Shown in pieces: positions 7,708 to 15,877 of a stretch of 47,855 nt of DNA; positions within the stretch are counted from its first letter, which is position 1, and each line of letters opens with the position of its first letter. The translations under genes and the position numbers were made by a program. The stretch spans positions 1-47,855 of the forward strand of contig OMXX01000025.1 in NCBI GenBank assembly GCA_900315105.1, in the 5' to 3' direction. The notes under the pieces are model-generated. The model ran no database searches. It was not told the DNA's origin and was given only the letters and a program-made list of their open reading frames with translations. The DNA comes from an uncultured Prevotellaceae bacterium. Lineage in GTDB: Bacteria > Bacteroidota > Bacteroidia > Bacteroidales > Bacteroidaceae.

Positions 7708-7745
7708 AAAATAGGCAGATCTTCGCAGACCTGCCTATTTTATTT
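7708..7745 (+). terminator. Intrinsic terminator (fabG transcript)
   Basis: Perfect 11-bp stem AAAATAGGCAG (7708-7718) with 7731-7741, ending in a T-rich tail. The A-run on the left makes it usable in both directions. The rest of 7746-7870 shows nothing I can assign. Confidence 0.75.
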
Positions 7746-7874
7746 AGAATACGTACCGAAGTACGTATTTGGTGTTTAACTCATTTCACAACGTGTTGCA
7801 CACCGATGACGAAAAACTAAGATTACTAAAATTCAAACCTATGATTTATATGTTTTGTCTTATTGTTTTAGGAC

Positions 7875-8288
7875 TTACCATTGTGGAGGACCTTGGCGGT
7901 TCTGACGCTCTTGACGTCTTTTCTCCATGTCTTCCGTATAAGCCTTGAACTGGTCGGCAGTCATGATTTTCTGCAGTTCCTCATTGTACTGTTTCATCAT
8001 TTCTTGCCAGTTGCCGCCCGGACGAGGACCTTGCTGACCTTGTGCGCCTTCAGGCCTCTGTGGACGTTGACCGTTACCGCGTGGCATCATCTGCTTTTCG
8101 TTGAGTTCTTTCAGGGCAGCTGCCTGCTTCTCATCGAGACCATATTTCTGAACCATCATCTCTGTGCGTCTCTTGACCCATTCGGTGCGGTCCATACGTG
8201 GTCGCTGATTGCCACCTTGCTCATTCTGTGCTGAGGCACCCGTGCCAACAGCAGCTATCAAAAAGATAGATACTAAGAATTTCTTCAT
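7875..8288 (-). CDS. Secreted Spy/DUF4890-like protein
   Basis: 137 residues. The signal peptide is MKKFLVSIFLIAAVGTGASA (cleavage at about 20). The mature protein is highly charged and rich in Gln, Arg, Pro and Gly. Two helical segments, YGLDEKQAAALKELNEKQM (about 50-68) and the stretch around QKIMTADQFKAYTEDMEK (about 107-125), flank a low-complexity NGQRPQRPEGAQGQQGPRPGG linker. Paired L(D/T)xxQ-type motifs are the hallmark of Spy/CpxP and DUF4890 periplasmic proteins. A chaperone or envelope-stress role is inferred by analogy. It is a single gene, divergent from the DUF4230 pair. Confidence 0.82.
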   Translation of the reverse strand: MKKFLVSIFLIAAVGTGASAQNEQGGNQRPRMDRTEWVKRRTEMMVQKYGLDEKQAAALKELNEKQMMPRGNGQRPQRPEGAQGQQGPRPGGNWQEMMKQYNEELQKIMTADQFKAYTEDMEKRRQERQNRQGPPQW

Positions 8289-8369
8289 AACAAAAATTAA
8301 AAGTTGTATTAAGCGTAATTTTAAATCTTGCTAAGACATCATGGATTCCTATGTCTATCCTTTCGACTG

Positions 8370-8402
8370 CAAAATTAATAAAAAGTTTAGTAAATCTGCA
8401 AA
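8370..8402 (-). promoter_or_regulatory. Promoter of Spy-like gene
   Basis: Minus-strand -7 TAATTTTG (8370-8377) and -33 TTTG (8399-8402), with a 21-bp spacer, giving a leader of about 75 nt. Confidence 0.6.
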
Positions 8403-8440
8403 AAAAAAGAGAAAAAATTCCATATTTGATGTTTTTTTAC

Positions 8441-8448
8441 TAATTTTG
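8441..8448 (+). promoter_or_regulatory. -7 box of DUF4230 operon
   Basis: TAATTTTG ends 7 bp before the ATG at 8456, again suggesting a near-leaderless mRNA. The -33 region is degenerate. Confidence 0.5.
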
Positions 8449-8455
8449 TGGTCTA

Positions 8456-9139
8456 ATGAATGACAAAAAAAGGAAAATAGGAGCATTTTTGGGAATTATT
8501 GCACTTCTGCTTGTCGTGTTTTTGGCAGGCAGATGTATTTCTTCTTCCTCTGCTCCAAAAACGGAGGAGAAAGTTGACTCCGTTTCTGGACCTACATTAT
8601 TAATGCAGTTGCAACGTTGCTCCCGACTGAATACGGCAGAGGTCAAACTTCATAAGATTATAACTCATGACGACGAGTTGAAATTATCGGGAAATCTCAT
8701 GGGCAAGGAGTTGTCGGTCAATATCCCTGCAGGAAGGCGTAAGGTTGCCATTCCGCTCTATGCAACCGTAAAGGCGAGCATAGACCTTGGGAAGGTTACC
8801 GATGACGATATAGTTCGTGAAGGCGACAAGATAACGGTTTTCCTACCAGAACCGGATGTGGAGATAACAGAAACCCATATCGATCATGAGGGCGTAAAGC
8901 AGTACGTGGCTCTTACACGAAGGAACTTCAGCGACGAGGAGTTGCAGAAATATGAGTTGGAAGGCCGTAAGTCTATAGAGGCGTCGCTTGGCAGTCTTGG
9001 TCTTGAGAATATGGCTCGGGAGAGTGCTGCCCGACAGCTGGTGCCAATAGTTCAGGCATTTGGATTCAAGGATACAGATATAACCATTACATTCCGTAAA
9101 AATGAAAAGAATAACACGATTCTTAGGAGGCTTGAATAA
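8456..9139 (+). CDS. DUF4230 domain-containing membrane-anchored protein
   Basis: 227 residues. One N-terminal membrane segment (about 8-26, KIGAFLGIIALLLVVFLAG) is followed by a serine-rich linker and a soluble domain. That domain has the DUF4230 pattern: LMQLQRCSRLNTAEVKLHKI, then a basic/hydrophobic strand set ending in DKITVFLPEPDVEITETHIDHEG, and a C-terminal helix with ESAARQLVPIVQAFGFKDTDITI. The function of DUF4230 is not established. It overlaps the next gene, a second DUF4230 protein, by 38 bp, so the two are translationally linked and may form a heteromer. Confidence 0.85.
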   Translation: MNDKKRKIGAFLGIIALLLVVFLAGRCISSSSAPKTEEKVDSVSGPTLLMQLQRCSRLNTAEVKLHKIITHDDELKLSGNLMGKELSVNIPAGRRKVAIPLYATVKASIDLGKVTDDDIVREGDKITVFLPEPDVEITETHIDHEGVKQYVALTRRNFSDEELQKYELEGRKSIEASLGSLGLENMARESAARQLVPIVQAFGFKDTDITITFRKNEKNNTILRRLE

Positions 9140-9719
9140 AGGTCTTACGCGCTTGTACTTATTTATCATAGCTTTATGCGTAGTCCTTGTCGCTGTCGGT
9201 ATAGTATGGACGTGCAATGGTGTAAAGAACACTTCTCTTTCTCTTGGAGTCAATGAGAAGATAGATTGTACTCCTAATATCGTTGATAGGATGAGGGCGA
9301 TAGGGCAGTGGGAGTTCCTTACTGTTTCTGACGAGGAACTCATAGACACCGTTCGCAAGGGATTCTTCTCTGATGATGAGCTCGTGCGTATATATTATGG
9401 TAAGCTGCGACTGGGCATCGACCTCTCTGACTGTTCCGAGGACTGGATAAAGCAGAAGGGCGACACGATTTACGTCACAATTCCCGAAATCCGTCTTCTT
9501 GACCAGAACTTTATAGATGAGGCTCGCACAAAGTCTTTCTTCGAATCAGGCAAATGGAGTAATGCTGACCGTCAGGCTATGTATGACAGGGCTCGTGAGC
9601 GTATGATCTGGCGTTGCTTGAATCCAGAGAATAAGAAAGTGGCTCGTGAAAATGCTATTGAGCAGGTACAGAAGATGCTTGCTCCTATTGCAAGTCCGAA
9701 AGCGGTGAAGGTAGAGTAA
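9102..9719 (+). CDS. Second DUF4230 domain-containing protein
   Basis: 205 residues with an N-terminal membrane anchor (about 16-37) and a domain parallel to its upstream neighbour. It has the corresponding DTIYVTIPEIRLLDQNFIDEA segment and a long C-terminal helical part ending in VARENAIEQVQKMLAPIAS. It starts inside the last 38 bp of the preceding gene in another frame. Divergence between the two copies is high, so this is an old duplication rather than a recent one. The role is unknown, and the topology (short cytoplasmic tail, one span, periplasmic domain) is predicted from sequence. Confidence 0.83.
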   Translation: MKRITRFLGGLNKGLTRLYLFIIALCVVLVAVGIVWTCNGVKNTSLSLGVNEKIDCTPNIVDRMRAIGQWEFLTVSDEELIDTVRKGFFSDDELVRIYYGKLRLGIDLSDCSEDWIKQKGDTIYVTIPEIRLLDQNFIDEARTKSFFESGKWSNADRQAMYDRARERMIWRCLNPENKKVARENAIEQVQKMLAPIASPKAVKVE

Positions 9720-9731
9720 AGCCTAACCAAG

Positions 9732-9748
9732 CCTTCCCAAAGGGAAGG
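9732..9748. repeat. C-rich palindrome
   Basis: CCTTCCC-AAA-GGGAAGG perfect hairpin between the DUF4230 pair and the symporter. It belongs to the same C-rich palindrome class found at 17393, 18105, 25102, 38440 and 38650. Confidence 0.7.
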
Positions 9749-9806
9749 ATGTTTGATAGTATTTGTCGCAAAAGGGCATGTTAATTATTAATTGTTAATT
9801 GGAATA

Positions 9807-11231
9807 GTGCAAGAAATAATCTCCGAAATAAGTGGCATCCTCTGGGGATGGCCGATGATTATAATGTTGTTGGGAACGCATCTGTTCCTGACGATAAGGC
9901 TGAAATTCCCGCAACGTCATATATTCAAGGCTATCCGCCTGTCGGTTAGTCGTGACAAGGACTCTACTGGTGATGTATCTCAGTTTGCTGCCCTTGCCAC
10001 AGCTCTTGCGGCTACTATCGGTACAGGAAATATCGTGGGTGTGGGAACGGCTATCGCTCTTGGAGGTCCAGGTGCTGTATTATGGTGCTGGCTTACCGGC
10101 GTGTTCGGTATTGCCACTAAGTATGGTGAGGGCTTACTTGCCATCAAGTATCGTGTGCAGACGAAGAAGGGTAAGATGCTTGGAGGCCCTATGTATGCTC
10201 TTGAACGTGGTTTGGCAGAGAGAGCAACCGGATTTCGCAAGACGATGTGGAAGACGTTGGCCATTGCCTTTGCTTTCTTCACGGCTGTGGCTACTTTCGG
10301 AATAGGCTCTACCGTTCAGGCAAACGCAATCTCAACCCTAAGCTATGATGCTTACGATATCTCACCAGTAGTGATTGGCGGAATAGTCACCATACTCGTT
10401 GCTGCCGTTATAATGGGAGGCGTGAAGAGTATTGCCAAGTGCTGTGAGATGCTTGTTCCTATTATGGCTGCTCTGTATGTCATAGGATGTTTGGTTATAC
10501 TCTGTATCAATTCTGCATATGTATGGCCAGCCGTCAAGCTCATTGTCGTTTCTGCTTTCAATCCCGATGCTGCGGGAGGCGGTTTTGTAGGTTCTTCAAT
10601 AATGATTACTGCAAGATACGGTATTGCCCGAGGACTATTTTCTAATGAATCAGGACTTGGCTCTGCTCCTATTGTAGCTGCTGCTGCCCAGACGAAGAAT
10701 CCTGTGCGTCAGGCACTTGTGTCTTCTTCCGGCACTTTTTGGGATACTGTTGTAATCTGTGCCCTTACAGGTATCGTGATTGTATCTTCTATTATTGCCT
10801 ATCCAGATATAAACATGTCGGATGGTGGTGTCCTCACAAAGATGGCATTCTCAAAGATTCCTTATATTGGCGAGCCTTTGCTCACTTTCGGCTCTTTGAC
10901 ATTTGCATTCTCCACAATTCTTGGATGGAGTTATTACGGAGAGAGGGGAGTGGAATATCTTGCTGACAAGTACGTGCGCAGACAAGCCCGTAAGGTAAAC
11001 GGACATGAGAAAACTAAGCTCACAGGTCACGCAATCAACTGTTACAGAATTATTTTCCTTATCACGACCTATCTTGGTGCAGTTGTAAGTCTTAACCTCG
11101 TTTGGGACTTGGCAGATATCTTCAATGCCCTTATGGCAATTCCAAACCTCTTGTCGTTGCTGTTCCTCTCAGGAATGATAGTACACGAAACGAGAAAATA
11201 CCTCTGGAGAGGAAGGCTTGATAGGGAGTAG
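9807..11231 (+). CDS. AGCS-family sodium:alanine/glycine symporter
   Basis: About 474 residues of inner-membrane transporter with ten or more membrane segments. It couples Na+ entry to uptake of alanine or glycine. Family landmarks include the N-terminal ISGILWGWPMIIMLLGTHLF, the LAATIGTGNIVGVGTAIALGGPGAVLW block, GGPMYALERGL, and the FSNESGLGSAPIVAAAA signature followed by a T-x-V gating-helix region. No ATG fits: the start is probably the GTG at 9807, aligned to where family members begin, although a TTG at 9792 in the same frame cannot be excluded. Substrate is inferred from family. Confidence 0.9.
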   Translation: MQEIISEISGILWGWPMIIMLLGTHLFLTIRLKFPQRHIFKAIRLSVSRDKDSTGDVSQFAALATALAATIGTGNIVGVGTAIALGGPGAVLWCWLTGVFGIATKYGEGLLAIKYRVQTKKGKMLGGPMYALERGLAERATGFRKTMWKTLAIAFAFFTAVATFGIGSTVQANAISTLSYDAYDISPVVIGGIVTILVAAVIMGGVKSIAKCCEMLVPIMAALYVIGCLVILCINSAYVWPAVKLIVVSAFNPDAAGGGFVGSSIMITARYGIARGLFSNESGLGSAPIVAAAAQTKNPVRQALVSSSGTFWDTVVICALTGIVIVSSIIAYPDINMSDGGVLTKMAFSKIPYIGEPLLTFGSLTFAFSTILGWSYYGERGVEYLADKYVRRQARKVNGHEKTKLTGHAINCYRIIFLITTYLGAVVSLNLVWDLADIFNALMAIPNLLSLLFLSGMIVHETRKYLWRGRLDRE

Positions 11232-11239
11232 TTTCCATA

Positions 11240-11352
11240 ATCCTCCCTTATTCCTCCGTACCAAACTCGATGTTCCTCCGCTCTCTCACCGACTTTGCAC
11301 CGACTTTGCACCGACTTTGGTACGGAGGAAGAGCGAAGGAACAAGGGAGGAT
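11240..11352. repeat. 11-bp phased palindromic array (array 1)
   Basis: CTCC or CACC tetramers occur at 11243, 11254, 11276, 11287, 11298 and 11309; the 11265 slot is degenerate. GGAG/GAAG follow at 11324, 11335 and 11346. Spacing is 11 bp within each half. Arms 11240-11249/11343-11352 and 11251-11262/11319-11330 are perfectly complementary. CACCGACTTTG is repeated three times in tandem at 11287-11319. The remainder up to 11519 holds no feature I can name. Confidence 0.85.
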
Positions 11353-11519
11353 GAACAGCCTTGAAGTAACTAATCCACAGTCGCAAATTTGCCATCAGAA
11401 GAAAAAAAACGATGATCAGAAAGGCTGAGGGAATAGACCATCCTACTGATATGCCAGCCACTATCTCTGCCTTTTACGAATACTGGAGAATATAATATTT
11501 CCTCATTTCAAACAAACAT

Positions 11520-13100
11520 ATGAATCATTTTAGCTACAAGATATTTTTGCTTTTGATGACACTGACAGTGTCCTTAACTGCATATACCAATAATATTAAT
11601 GCTGATATAAACGGAATCAACTACGATTTAGATACCGAGACCAAAGAGGCGCGTGTCACTTCCCAAAGTCAAAAGCTTATTAATGCAGAGAAAAAAACAT
11701 CTGTTTCAATTCCCTCTGCCGTAGAATACAATGGGGAAACTTTCTCTGTAACACGTATAGGATACGAGGCTTTCCAAAATTGCGGCCTTACTTCAATTAT
11801 AATCCCTAATTCTGTAACAAGTATAGGATACGATGCTTTCAGAAATTGTGAGACGCTTACTTCAATTATAATCCCAAACTCAGTGACGAGCATTGGAGGA
11901 CGCGCTTTTGAAGGTTGTCGTAGTATGACCTCCGTCACTATCCCAAACAGCGTAATAAGCATAGGAGATGATGCTTTCCGCCGTTGTGATTGTCTCACAT
12001 CTATCTTAATTCCCAACTCTGTGACAAGTATAGGAAAGAGAATATTCTCCGGCTGTAAAAGACTCACATCTATCAAGGTGCAACAGGGGAATGCAGTTTA
12101 CGATAGTCGGGATAACTGCAATGCAATCATCATCACCAATACAAATACACTAAAGGATGGATGCGTAAATACCACAATACCAAATTCAGTGACTAGCATT
12201 GGAATGTGGGCATTCCATGGTTGTTTAGGTCTTACATCTATAATAATCCCCAACTCCGTGACGAGTATAGGAGATCTTGCTTTTCATTCTTGTGTAGATC
12301 TCAAATCTATTCTTATCCCTGAGTCTGTAGTAAATATTGGAGAGAGGATTTTCTATGGATGTGAAAAACTTGAATCACTCAAGATACAGGAAGGAAATGC
12401 AGTTTATGACAGCCGGGATAATTGTAATGCAATTATTATCACCAAGACAGACGAACTGAAAGAAGGATGTAGTAACACTATTATTCCAAATTCAGTGAAA
12501 AGTATTGGATATCGTGCCTTAATGGCGCACTTTTGTGATACGACATCTTTAATACTCCCTAATGGGATTACAAGTATAGGAGATGAAGCTTTCGGGGAGT
12601 GTAAAGGCCTGCAAAAGATCACACTTCCCAATTCGTTAGTAAGTATTGGAGAAGGTGCTTTTAGAGATTGTCCTTTTCAAGAAATTGTTATTCCTGATTC
12701 GGTGACAACTATAGGAAACAATGCTTTCCATGATTGTTTATACCTCAGGGATGTAACTCTATCTAGTTCCTTACAAAGCATAGGCGACTACGCTTTTGAG
12801 GGTTGTGGCATAAGATATATCACCATTCCTGATAATGTGATGACAATTGGAAAGTTTGCATTCAATGACTGCCCTAGTTTGAAAATCATAATCGGCAAAT
12901 CTGTAACAAGTATTGGAAATGCGGCTTTCGATAATTGCTCAGAAGATGCTATTGTCGCTTTTTCATCAAAGCAGCCACCTACGATAGAACCTTTTACATT
13001 CTCCAAAACTGTTGAACTTCATGTGCCAAAGGGATGCAGGGACATATATAAGAAAACTGAAGGATGGAAGAATCTGAATATCATTGATGATTTGGAGTAA
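11520..13100 (+). CDS. BspA-like leucine-rich-repeat surface protein
   Basis: 526 residues. The signal peptide is about 1-22. A run of LRR_5 (BspA-type) repeats covers about 70-505, each near 23 residues with the wording LTSIIIPNSVTSIGxxAFxxC. Two blocks with the sequence VYDSRDNCNAIII interrupt the repeats at about 195-225 and 295-325. The last unit degenerates into a capping segment (FSSKQPPTIEPFTF). In Bacteroidales such proteins are secreted and often act in adhesion. No transmembrane anchor or obvious sorting tail is seen. Internal DNA repetition is strong, making copy-number change likely. A paralogue lies at 40909. Confidence 0.88.
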   Translation: MNHFSYKIFLLLMTLTVSLTAYTNNINADINGINYDLDTETKEARVTSQSQKLINAEKKTSVSIPSAVEYNGETFSVTRIGYEAFQNCGLTSIIIPNSVTSIGYDAFRNCETLTSIIIPNSVTSIGGRAFEGCRSMTSVTIPNSVISIGDDAFRRCDCLTSILIPNSVTSIGKRIFSGCKRLTSIKVQQGNAVYDSRDNCNAIIITNTNTLKDGCVNTTIPNSVTSIGMWAFHGCLGLTSIIIPNSVTSIGDLAFHSCVDLKSILIPESVVNIGERIFYGCEKLESLKIQEGNAVYDSRDNCNAIIITKTDELKEGCSNTIIPNSVKSIGYRALMAHFCDTTSLILPNGITSIGDEAFGECKGLQKITLPNSLVSIGEGAFRDCPFQEIVIPDSVTTIGNNAFHDCLYLRDVTLSSSLQSIGDYAFEGCGIRYITIPDNVMTIGKFAFNDCPSLKIIIGKSVTSIGNAAFDNCSEDAIVAFSSKQPPTIEPFTFSKTVELHVPKGCRDIYKKTEGWKNLNIIDDLE

Positions 13101-13154
13101 TATAATGTATATAGACAAACAGAGTTCGGTATGAGCCTTGAAGTTTCGCTCTTG

Positions 13155-13363
13155 GTCCTATGTAAATACAATTAAGATACCATTAAATACCATTTTGAAT
13201 AGTAAAATTATGGTATTATCATCGAGTTTGGTTAGGAGGTACAAGGGAGGAGCATAGGAGAAAGAACAGACCTAAAGCATAAAAAAACGCCCCTTCTCTC
13301 AGCGCTAAAGACAAAGTGTCTAAAGGTTGAGAGAAGGGGAGTTATGTGGTATTTACATAGGAC
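13155..13363. repeat. Nested inverted-repeat element with 11-bp phased half array
   Basis: Perfect 15-bp outer arms (13155-13169 and 13349-13363) enclose three features. AATACCAT/ATGGTATT forms an inner palindrome. GGAG occurs at 13235, 13246 and 13257 (11-bp spacing). A strong hairpin, CCCCTTCTCTCA with TGAGAGAAGGGG, can act as a terminator for the LRR gene. The following 13370-13545 stretch shows no gene; GATGC...GCATC pairings hint at RNA structure only. Confidence 0.75.
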
Positions 13364-13546
13364 TTACTTCGAAGGTGCAATAGGCATCTGCAAGATAGAA
13401 AGATTCCATTTTAAGGGAAACCTGATGCCCATGCTCCGGCAAGCATCCCTACGGGCTGAGTGGAGAACATCGGAGTATGTATTTCTCTTCTGGTCAGTGA
13501 TGTATGCCGTACTTCTAAGATGATCTGAGTTAATGCCCTCGACTTT

Positions 13547-14200
13547 TCATAAGTCAAATAGCATAAAACTTCCGAAATCAGTTCCCCCATAGGGGTATAG
13601 AATTTTCAGATTATTCTTATGTTGGCATATATATGATATCGAAGGGAATACTTTTTGAATATCACCATGTCTGTTCCTGACAATTTGTAATGAATCTTTT
13701 AGCAAATCCTTTATATCTCTAATATCAAATGGAGTTTTTGAGTACATAATAAAATCATAGGATTCATATATACCAGAATACAAGAATCTTATAGCATCTT
13801 TTACATCTTCAGGGGTGTTTATTGGAATTATTCCCAAAAATACAATTTGACTATCATTTATAGGAAGAGTTAACATTTCTGTTTTTTCATTAAAACAATA
13901 TTCTGTCAAATCAAAACGAAACATTTTCCTAAGCAATTGGTTGTCTGTCATTTCGTCAGAATGTGTTATTAGTATCATATTGGGAAATGTTTCAAACATA
14001 CCATATAATTGGTTAGCAAAAGAGACAAAATCTGCCTCTTTTGCATTTCCTATATAATCATAGTCCATAAATCCTATTTCATAATCTGGCAAATCTTTTA
14101 GTAATGCCTTTATTTGGAAAGGCATATTAATGTCATTTTGATCATCGCCTAATTGTTTGATGTCATTCATTCTTTGTTTCTGATTATCAATCCTTTGCAT
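13547..14200 (-). CDS. Hypothetical protein
   Basis: 217 residues, no signal peptide and no membrane segment, so probably cytoplasmic. It is acidic/aromatic-rich with alternating beta/alpha character (LPDYEIGFMDYDYIG, FPNMILITHSDEM, IVFLGIIPINTPEDVKDAIRFLYSG). I do not recognise a family. The ATG at 14200 is preferred over an in-frame GTG at 14254, because that GTG and the next codons lie within a dispersed repeat (14234-14276). It is downstream of the SH3-like secreted protein on the same strand, with the repeat between them. Confidence 0.7.
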   Translation of the reverse strand: MQRIDNQKQRMNDIKQLGDDQNDINMPFQIKALLKDLPDYEIGFMDYDYIGNAKEADFVSFANQLYGMFETFPNMILITHSDEMTDNQLLRKMFRFDLTEYCFNEKTEMLTLPINDSQIVFLGIIPINTPEDVKDAIRFLYSGIYESYDFIMYSKTPFDIRDIKDLLKDSLQIVRNRHGDIQKVFPSISYICQHKNNLKILYPYGGTDFGSFMLFDL

Positions 14201-14233
14201 TGATTTTATAAACCGCTTTTTTGAATTGTTTCC

Positions 14234-14276
14234 AAGGAATACCAAGGAATTCACGAGGAATAGATGGAGGTGAGAG
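14234..14276. repeat. GGAA-type repeat, copy A
   Basis: Near-identical to 14950-14992: AAGGAATACC, AAGGAATTCAC, GAGGAAT, then GGAGGTGAG. Spacing of GGAA is 10, 11 and 9 bp. The two copies are direct repeats that bracket the gene at 14312-14875. Confidence 0.75.
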
Positions 14277-14311
14277 AGTTAAAACCTTTCAAATAAAGAA
14301 ATTGTCAACCT

Positions 14312-14875
14312 TTAATTGCATGCATCATATACACTAGGGCAGTAATCCTTTGTCCAGCCAACAATTTTCTTATTATCTTTAATTATTGCAGTTTTTATCC
14401 AGTATTCTCCATTATACAATTTATAATCAAGTACTGAGGCTGCTTGTCCTTTTGTATATCTTTCAAAATCACCAAAATATCTACTTGAAAGTTTCATAAA
14501 TGGTTTTAAAAGACCAGGCTTTGTGTAAAAACTAACAATAAAAAGGTCGCATTTTATGTATTTTCCACGAAGCCATACTCCACATAATTCTTTATCAACC
14601 CAACCCTTTATTGATGTAGTGTCGTCGTATTCTCTACAAGAGGTTATATGTACCTTGTACCTGTTATTGGATTGTTCCAATATTTCCACATTATGCCAAT
14701 TCTCTTTTTCTGAATCTTCCTTAATGTTTGTGATAATGTCATTATCTGTATTATTGGAGTAAACAGGAGCGCTATTTGTTATTGCATCAACGAAAAATAC
14801 CACAAGGTTTTCTTCTTGTGAAAATAGGAAATGACATTTTACTATAAATAATAATAAAATAATTAGCTTTTTCAT
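14312..14875 (-). CDS. Secreted protein with SH3-like repeats
   Basis: 187 residues, signal peptide about 1-19 (MKKLIILLLFIVKCHFLFSQ). Two segments look like bacterial SH3 (SH3b) folds. The first, about 30-100, contains SAPVYSNNTDND...NNRYKVHITS...IKGWVDKELCG. The second, about 115-180, contains FYTKPG...YNGEYWIKTAIIKDNKKIVGWTKDYC. Cysteines near the ends of each unit may form disulfides. SH3b domains often bind cell-wall peptides, but binding here is inference. The ATG overlaps the stop of a mini-ORF in an ATGA junction. AT-rich composition differs from the surrounding conserved genes, consistent with accessory DNA. Confidence 0.72.
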   Translation of the reverse strand: MKKLIILLLFIVKCHFLFSQEENLVVFFVDAITNSAPVYSNNTDNDIITNIKEDSEKENWHNVEILEQSNNRYKVHITSCREYDDTTSIKGWVDKELCGVWLRGKYIKCDLFIVSFYTKPGLLKPFMKLSSRYFGDFERYTKGQAASVLDYKLYNGEYWIKTAIIKDNKKIVGWTKDYCPSVYDACN

Positions 14876-14934
14876 TGTCTTCGTAATATAACTTTAAATG
14901 TTTTCTTACCAACATGTTTCTCGAAATCAGCCAT
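14872..14934 (-). CDS. Mini-ORF coupled to SH3-like gene
   Basis: A 20-codon frame (MADFEKHVGKKTFKVILRRQ) whose TGA overlaps the ATG of the next gene by 4 nt. The open frame continues upstream without a stop through the repeat at 14950-14992. It could be a leader peptide, or the tail of a gene displaced by the repeat. Confidence 0.3.
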   Translation of the reverse strand: MADFEKHVGKKTFKVILRRQ

Positions 14935-14949
14935 TTGTTGAGCTTTGAT

Positions 14950-14992
14950 AAGGAATACCAAGGAATTCACGAGGAATTGAAGGAGGTGAGGG
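14950..14992. repeat. GGAA-type repeat, copy B
   Basis: Direct repeat partner of 14234-14276, differing mainly after GAGGAAT (TGAA here, AGAT there). On the minus strand both copies read in-frame as VNSLVFL into the following sequence. Beyond it, 14993-15146 holds no gene that I can see. Confidence 0.75.
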
Positions 14993-15146
14993 ATAGTATA
15001 GCCATTAGTGTTTCTTGAATACTTTTCCTTGCCAATAAATCAAGCAAAAGACATACACTTCCAAACATGCATTCTACAACGAATTTATAGAGTTTTAAAC
15101 GACATTATAAATAATTGTAGAAAGCATTAAATCTGACATTAAATAT

Positions 15147-15635
15147 TTAGTTTCTTGGTAGACCATTAATAAAGAAAAAATCAAGTATGTATTTTCTAAA
15201 CTTATCATTTATTTTATAAGCTTTGTCTTCTAATGAGTTCCATAAAACATTTAATGAATAATAAAAGACCTCAGTACAATCTGGGTTTGTTATTATTATT
15301 TTTCCCATAGTATCTATTTGTGGGTATGTAGAAACTGTAATTTGCTGACCATTAGACTTTTGTGTTGTTCTTTCGCTATTTAATTCTTTAGACAAAACTG
15401 TATCTTCTAAATTGTTTAATTTAGATATAAAATCTGATAATTTAGGTTCACTATCCAAAGTAACTGATCTGCTATATTTAGGATTCTGGGCGAGTATATC
15501 GAAATCAGATGTTGTCACCTCCCACGGTGAAGTAGCCATTCTAAAATATATTAGAATGGTGGTCTTCGTCTCATTCTGACAATACGTGGTCAAAGATATA
15601 ATTGACGATAGTAAAAGCAAATAAAATTTCTTCAT
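15147..15635 (-). CDS. Hypothetical secreted protein
   Basis: 162 residues with a signal peptide ending near residue 20 (SLTTYCQ). The mature region starts with strands (KTTILIYFRMA) and has a hydrophilic middle (LNNLEDTVLSKELNSERTTQKSNGQQ). A second strand-rich part (MGKIIITNPDCTEVFYYSLNVLW) and a helical end follow. No family is recognised. Its 5' leader can form a long hairpin (15664-15700). It lies with the two preceding minus-strand genes in an AT-rich accessory block bounded by repeat arrays. Confidence 0.7.
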   Translation of the reverse strand: MKKFYLLLLSSIISLTTYCQNETKTTILIYFRMATSPWEVTTSDFDILAQNPKYSRSVTLDSEPKLSDFISKLNNLEDTVLSKELNSERTTQKSNGQQITVSTYPQIDTMGKIIITNPDCTEVFYYSLNVLWNSLEDKAYKINDKFRKYILDFFFINGLPRN

Positions 15636-15663
15636 AACTAATTTCCTTCTTGTTTGCCTGAGA

Positions 15664-15700
15664 CAACTTCTACATCTTGTAGGTAAGAAGATGGAAGTTG
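15664..15700 (-). promoter_or_regulatory. Hairpin in 5' leader of 15635 gene
   Basis: CAACTTC (15664-15670) pairs with GAAGTTG (15694-15700), and CATCTT pairs with AAGATG inside it, with a 2-nt bulge. A -7-like TATTTTTG on the minus strand at 15732-15739 lies upstream, so the hairpin would be transcribed. Confidence 0.45.
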
Positions 15701-15877
15701 CGCTTTGGTTGGATATTGCTCATATCGAGGGCAAAAATACTAAAAGTTTTTCAAATCAAGCATCTTTTCCAAAGAAAAAGTGAAAATTGCACAGTAATCA
15801 CGACTTGAAAATAGCGGACGTCAGCCCCTGAAGGCTGGTGCGCGTTTCTAATTCTCAAGGCGTAAATAAGCAATTCC

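Noticed and set aside
14234..14992. IS element with the repeats as ends
   Set aside because: The copies are direct, not inverted, and the gene between them is not a transposase.
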